Positions 13,603 through 14,057 of a stretch of 14,057 bases of DNA are shown piece by piece. Source of the DNA: an uncultured Ruminococcus sp. (GTDB taxonomy: Bacteria; Bacillota; Clostridia; Oscillospirales; Ruminococcaceae); contig CADBQZ010000242.1 in NCBI GenBank assembly GCA_902796865.1, positions 1 to 14,057 on the forward strand, given 5' to 3'. The number at the start of each line of letters is the position of its first letter. The first letter of the stretch is position 1. A program made the translations under genes and the position numbers. The notes beneath the pieces were generated by a model. That model was not told the origin of the DNA. It searched no databases and saw nothing but the letters and a program-made list of their open reading frames with translations.

Positions 13603-13655
13603 ATCAGAAAAATAGGATCGTTCCTCTTTTGTGGGGGCGGTCTTTTCTGATTTTT
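13603..13655 (+). terminator. Terminator of the transporter operon
   Basis: ATCAGAAAA (13603-13611) pairs with TTTTCTGAT (13643-13651). After a four-base bulge the stem continues as GATCGTTCCT (13616-13625) with GGGGGCGGTC (13633-13642, some G-T pairs). A run of five T ends at 13655. This is a long, strong intrinsic terminator. Confidence 0.88.
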
Positions 13656-13691
13656 GAAGTAATGGAATACCGGCATAGTCTATAAAACATA

Positions 13692-13720
13692 TTGACAAAC
13701 TATGGATTCAGGTGTATAAT
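13692..13720 (+). promoter_or_regulatory. Consensus promoter of the glutamate-cysteine ligase gene
   Basis: TTGACA (13692-13697), a 17-base spacer and TATAAT (13715-13720) are a perfect sigma-A consensus. The start near 13727 leaves a 93-base leader. Such a strong promoter before a biosynthetic gene suggests that control acts afterwards, in the leader. Confidence 0.88.
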
Positions 13721-13766
13721 AAAATAAGCAATACAGTACTGTCTGATATTCCTTTTGCGGTGTTCT

Positions 13767-13823
13767 ATGTGCAGATATTGTATTTATTCAAAATCACACC
13801 GATATAAGGAGAAGATCATATGA
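13767..13823 (+). CDS. Candidate 18-residue leader peptide with Cys-x-x-Cys, overlapping the ligase start
   Basis: This short frame reads MCRYCIYSKSHRYKEKII and ends in a TGA that overlaps the glutamate-cysteine ligase ATG (ATGA), the usual arrangement for translational coupling. Cys codons are second and fifth. GCGGTG (13757-13762) four bases upstream could act as its ribosome site, and CGGTGT there can pair with ACACCG (13796-13801) within the same frame. Proximity of Cys codons to a cysteine-consuming enzyme suggests a cysteine-sensing uORF; chance cannot be ruled out. Confidence 0.4.
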   Translation: MCRYCIYSKSHRYKEKII

Positions 13824-14057
13824 CAACAGGAAAATATTGTTATGGCGGGTATTTCGGGCTTGAACGGGAAACGCTCAGGGTCGATAAAAATAAACGGCTT
13901 GCTCATACTCCTCATCCATTTCCGGATAACGAAAATATAACAAAGGATTTCTGTGAAAATCAGATAGAGCTTGTCACACCTGTATTTAAAACTATAGATG
14001 AGGTCGTTGATTCACTGTCTGAACTGGATAGTGTCTGTCGTAAAAAACTTGAAGAAA
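13820..14057 (+). CDS. gshA: Glutamate-cysteine ligase, N-terminal part (runs off the window)
   Basis: The first 79 residues of a gene cut by the right edge. AAGGAG (13806-13811) precedes the ATG. The segments GGYFGLERETLRVD (9-22), LAHTPHP and DFCENQIELVTPV match the conserved N-terminus of the GshA family of glutamate-cysteine ligases (ATP-dependent joining of L-glutamate and L-cysteine), including its Glu-rich metal and ATP-binding start. In anaerobic Firmicutes this domain is often fused to a glutathione synthetase domain (GshAB/GshF); the truncation hides whether that is so here. It has its own consensus promoter, and a short cysteine-containing ORF ends on its start codon. Confidence 0.88.
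   Translation, partial: MTTGKYCYGGYFGLERETLRVDKNKRLAHTPHPFPDNENITKDFCENQIELVTPVFKTIDEVVDSLSELDSVCRKKLEE

Noticed and set aside
1..14057. Mobile elements, CRISPR arrays, tRNA or rRNA genes
   Set aside because: No transposase-like frame, terminal inverted repeats, regularly spaced repeats or tRNA-like cloverleaf sequence was seen.

Overview
The window looks like chromosome of an AT-rich anaerobic Firmicute of the class Clostridia, probably a Ruminococcus-like member of the Oscillospiraceae. The grounds are strong GGAGG-type ribosome binding sites, sigma-A promoters with 17-base spacers, intrinsic terminators after most transcription units, and the families present (VanZ-like protein, S11 D,D-carboxypeptidase, SpoIIE/RsbU-type phosphatase, mccBA-like operon). 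The genus is an inference from style, not from a marker gene. No mobile element, CRISPR array, rRNA or tRNA was seen.

Left part (1-6.9 kb), housekeeping and envelope genes. The 3' end of an unidentified, well-expressed gene is followed by two tandem terminators. Next come a divergent Fe/Mn superoxide dismutase with a TTG start, a VanZ-like membrane protein convergent with it and overlapping it by 41 bases, a membrane-anchored D-alanyl-D-alanine carboxypeptidase under a good promoter, a methionyl-tRNA-synthetase-like class I enzyme with unusual active-site motifs (minus strand), and a two-TM-segment sensor with a PP2C/SpoIIE phosphatase domain (minus strand).

Right part (6.9-14.06 kb), a sulfur/cysteine region. 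On the minus strand an operon runs SAM-dependent methyltransferase (LCM/TIGR00027 type) - cystathionine gamma-lyase-like enzyme - cysteine synthase/cystathionine beta-synthase-like enzyme. This is the gene order of the clostridial ubiG-mccB-mccA operon (methionine-to-cysteine conversion) with a different methyltransferase family in first place. Divergent from it, on the plus strand, run a tiny cysteine-rich lipoprotein with three Asp-Cys-Cys repeats and a complete SsuABC/TauABC-like ABC importer (lipoprotein binding protein, ATPase, permease), closed by a strong terminator. The window ends inside a glutamate-cysteine ligase gene (glutathione synthesis) behind a perfect-consensus promoter. Together the genes suggest uptake of a sulfur-containing compound, cysteine synthesis from methionine-derived homocysteine, and use of cysteine for a thiol.

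Most interesting: each of the three sulfur transcription units has, between its predicted promoter and its first gene, a short ORF carrying a close pair of cysteine codons (Cys-Tyr-Pro-Cys; Cys-Cys; Cys-Arg-Tyr-Cys). One overlaps the methyltransferase start out of frame, and one ends in an ATGA overlap with the glutamate-cysteine ligase start. Short ORFs in the two non-sulfur leaders I could read have no cysteine. This is a candidate cysteine-sensing leader-peptide system. It is inferred from sequence only.
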